A stretch of 64,000 nucleotides of DNA, from contig NZ_JACHXU010000009.1 of NCBI RefSeq assembly GCF_014192335.1, forward strand, positions 124,001 to 188,000. Direction: 5' to 3'. The translations under genes and the position numbers were made by a program. The notes beneath the pieces are model-generated. The model made no database searches. It was not told where the DNA came from and saw only the letters and a program-made list of their open reading frames with translations. Below, piece by piece: positions 62,252 through 64,000 of this stretch. This DNA is from Aporhodopirellula rubra (GTDB taxonomy: Bacteria > Planctomycetota > Planctomycetia > Pirellulales > Pirellulaceae). How positions within the stretch are numbered: position 1 is the first letter of the stretch; each line of letters begins with the position of its first letter.

Positions 62252-62683
62252 CTAGGCCGCCAAATCATCTGAGAATTGATCGTCGGAAAAACGTTTTGTC
62301 GCCGGAATCGCGCCCGCAATGCGTTCGCGTTGCGTTTCACGGTTAGAACGAGAACCATCGAGCATTTGCTGCAAACGCTCCAGCGTCATCGCCATTTGAT
62401 TCCATTCCCCAACGACCTCCATCGTCGACATCTCATTCGCGTCATCCCGATCAAACCCTCTTTCATTGACCCGCACCACCCCCGATAAAACCGTCATCTT
62501 CTGAACCGATTCATCATTTCCGAGGCCATCTGCAGCGGGCGTTACATTCGAATCACAATCATCCTCCTCCGTTGGCAGAATTTGCTGCATCACTTCGTGA
62601 ACAGCCCACAAAGCCGCCTTGCGAGACGAATCAGCTGCGACGACACGACGAAAAGTACCAGATTGAACGTAAAACTTAGCCAT
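62252..62683 (-). CDS. Small conserved-looking protein, unknown
   Basis: 143 residues from ATG at 62683 (MAKFYVQSGTFRRVVAADS), with AAGGA nine bases upstream; the longer frame to 62746 is not supported. The first ~40 residues (FYVQSGTFRRVVAADSSRKAALWAVHEVM) look like a compact alpha/beta unit. The rest is polar, with an acidic stretch, and ends in SDDQFSDDLAA. No signal peptide or membrane segment. It lies upstream of the giant surface protein on the same strand. I cannot assign a function. Confidence 0.65.
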   Translation of the reverse strand: MAKFYVQSGTFRRVVAADSSRKAALWAVHEVMQQILPTEEDDCDSNVTPAADGLGNDESVQKMTVLSGVVRVNERGFDRDDANEMSTMEVVGEWNQMAMTLERLQQMLDGSRSNRETQRERIAGAIPATKRFSDDQFSDDLAA

Positions 62684-63004
62684 TGAATCATTCCTTGAGA
62701 GAGTAAGTTGCCGGGACAACCAAACTATCGGACAGCCCTTGGACACCTTTGGTCACCCACGCATCAAGGATCCAGGTGCTGGAAATTTTCGCGTTCGGGC
62801 ATCACCACATACCGAACTCCAACCCCGCAGGCACACGAGCATTCGTTACCGCAGAAATCGTCATTCTGAGAAAACCGCCCTTGCGGTAACGTGCACGGCA
62901 CGACGACTGTGGCGGGCAACCGGGCATGGTAAACTTCTCATCCGGATTCCCGGACGCGATCGCGGTCATCCCCCAATCTCCGATCCTCCTCTTAGACCTA
63001 TTCA
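62684..63004. other. Divergent intergenic region
   Basis: 321 bases between the small unknown gene (minus) and the MBL gene (plus). No gene or strong hairpin seen. Confidence 0.45.
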
Positions 63005-64000
63005 ATGCTCACTCATCACGGCGCTTACGACGGTGTCACCGGTTCTTGCCATCAGCTTTCGTGGAACAACGGACGTTCCAGCTTGTTGGTCGATTGCGGC
63101 ATCTTTCAAGGTAGCGATGCCAAGAAGCATCCCAACCCGGAGATCGAATTCTCCCTGAAAGGGATCAAGAGTCTTTTGTTGACTCACGTGCATATCGATC
63201 ATGTCGGCCGTTTACCGTATCTGTTGGCCGCCGGATTCGAACAACCAATCTACTGCAGCGAACCGACCGCCAAACTGCTACCGATGGTGATGGAGGACGC
63301 GCTCAAAATCGGATTCACTCGGTCGAAACGCTTGATCGCGAAATTCAACCATCAGATTAGAAAGCTGCTTCGGCCGCTGCCCTACCATGTTTGGCAAGAG
63401 ATTCCCGGTGGCCCCAAGGTACGTTTGCTGCCCGCCGGACACGTCCTCGGCTCGACTATCTTTGAAGTCGAACTTCCCGATGGGAAACGCGTCGTGTTCA
63501 GCGGAGACATCGGCGCCGGGACGAACCCGTTACTCAACCCGCCCGTCAGTCCGGAGAAAGCCGACCTGCTCATACTCGAGAGCACCTACGGCGACAAATT
63601 GCATCCGCCCAAGATCGATCGACAAGCCGAACTCGAAAAAATCATCCGCCGAACCCTGGAGGATCGCGGGGTCACGATCATTCCCGCATTCTCACTCGGT
63701 CGAACGCAAGCGTTGCTTTATGAACTCAACGGAATCTTTGAACGCGTTCAGGAAACCGAACACCACACATTGATGAAGCAAATCGACGTGATCGTTGACT
63801 CGCCGTTGGCGTCGCGGTTCACATCGCTCTACAAAGAAATGCAAGACCACTGGGGTGAGGAAGCCCAAACGATCCTGCAAACCGACGATCAACCATTGGT
63901 GTTCGAAAACCTAACCACCGTCGGCAGTCACACCGAACACAAGGAAACACTCAACTACGTCGACAAACACGAATTGCCCGCAATCGTCATCGCAGGCAGT
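63005..64000 (+). CDS. MBL-fold metallohydrolase of the RNA-processing (CPSF/beta-CASP) type, 3' truncated by window edge
   Basis: The frame is open from the ATG at 63005 to the end of the window, 332 residues so far. It begins MLTHHGAYDGVTGSCHQLSW, a start pattern of beta-CASP proteins. The zinc motif HVHIDHVG (HxHxDH) lies near residue 60, followed by AGHVLGSTIFEVEL and GDIGAGTNPLL with the metal Asp. A beta-CASP domain starts around 215 (IIPAFSLGRTQALLYEL). Such enzymes are endo/exonucleases for RNA. The C-terminal RNA-specificity motif is not in the window. No separate ribosome site is clear. Confidence 0.9.
   Translation, partial: MLTHHGAYDGVTGSCHQLSWNNGRSSLLVDCGIFQGSDAKKHPNPEIEFSLKGIKSLLLTHVHIDHVGRLPYLLAAGFEQPIYCSEPTAKLLPMVMEDALKIGFTRSKRLIAKFNHQIRKLLRPLPYHVWQEIPGGPKVRLLPAGHVLGSTIFEVELPDGKRVVFSGDIGAGTNPLLNPPVSPEKADLLILESTYGDKLHPPKIDRQAELEKIIRRTLEDRGVTIIPAFSLGRTQALLYELNGIFERVQETEHHTLMKQIDVIVDSPLASRFTSLYKEMQDHWGEEAQTILQTDDQPLVFENLTTVGSHTEHKETLNYVDKHELPAIVIAGS

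Overview
The window looks like chromosomal DNA of a marine planctomycete of the Rhodopirellula/Pirellulaceae type. The evidence is the set of protein families present: DUF1501, DUF1549/DUF1553 and PSCyt1-type cytochrome proteins, a DUF1559-like protein, a YTV-repeat protein, a giant dockerin protein with an LESRVVMAAG-type N-terminus, ECF sigma factors beside Ser/Thr kinases, and futalosine-pathway menaquinone genes. Most genes are housekeeping or conserved planctomycete genes. I see no insertion sequence, integrase, prophage, CRISPR array, rRNA or tRNA.

Layout. 1-7764: a forward operon of envelope proteins (DUF1501, PPC-domain, DUF1549/1553 and cytochrome-WD40). 7893-12027: reverse genes for a small BON protein, a DUF1559-like protein and a Cys-rich YTV protein. 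12451-17330: a TPR protein, a GrpB-like protein, purE-purK and rph. 17479-21939: ruvB, then a sigma factor coupled to scpB, then rpe coupled to a histidine-phosphatase-like protein that lacks its catalytic residues. 22513-25939: a highly disordered acidic/RG-rich protein, a sugar isomerase-like protein and a truncated haemoglobin. 26726-30934: egtD-egtB (ergothioneine) and rtcB. 31149-35071: accC, accB, an M24 peptidase and a HTH-receiver regulator. 35966-39952: moaC, a polyprenyl synthase and mqnA-mqnC (quinone side chain and head group). 40115-44163: an atypical SDR, an NtrC-type regulator and a flippase. 44598-49549: two unknown membrane proteins, then an ECF sigma factor followed by a zinc-finger Ser/Thr kinase. 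49700-51087: a membrane protein carrying two half-ACP segments in swapped order and an alpha/beta hydrolase with an apparent one-base frameshift. 51231-57485: a secreted Pro/Tyr-rich protein, a glycosyltransferase, a lipase, a MoxR-like ATPase, rpiB and thiC. 57482-64000: the 1514-residue dockerin surface protein, a small unknown protein and a partial metallo-beta-lactamase-fold protein running off the end.

The observations most worth a second look are the swapped ACP halves next to a frameshifted hydrolase, the pseudo-phosphatase translationally coupled to rpe, the SDR without Ser/Tyr catalytic residues, the eukaryote-like disordered RS/RG protein with a palindromic operator candidate upstream, the zinc-finger/kinase fusion after an ECF sigma gene, and a thiC terminator hairpin encoded inside the convergent surface-protein gene. 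All functional statements rest on motif reading by eye; no database search was possible.
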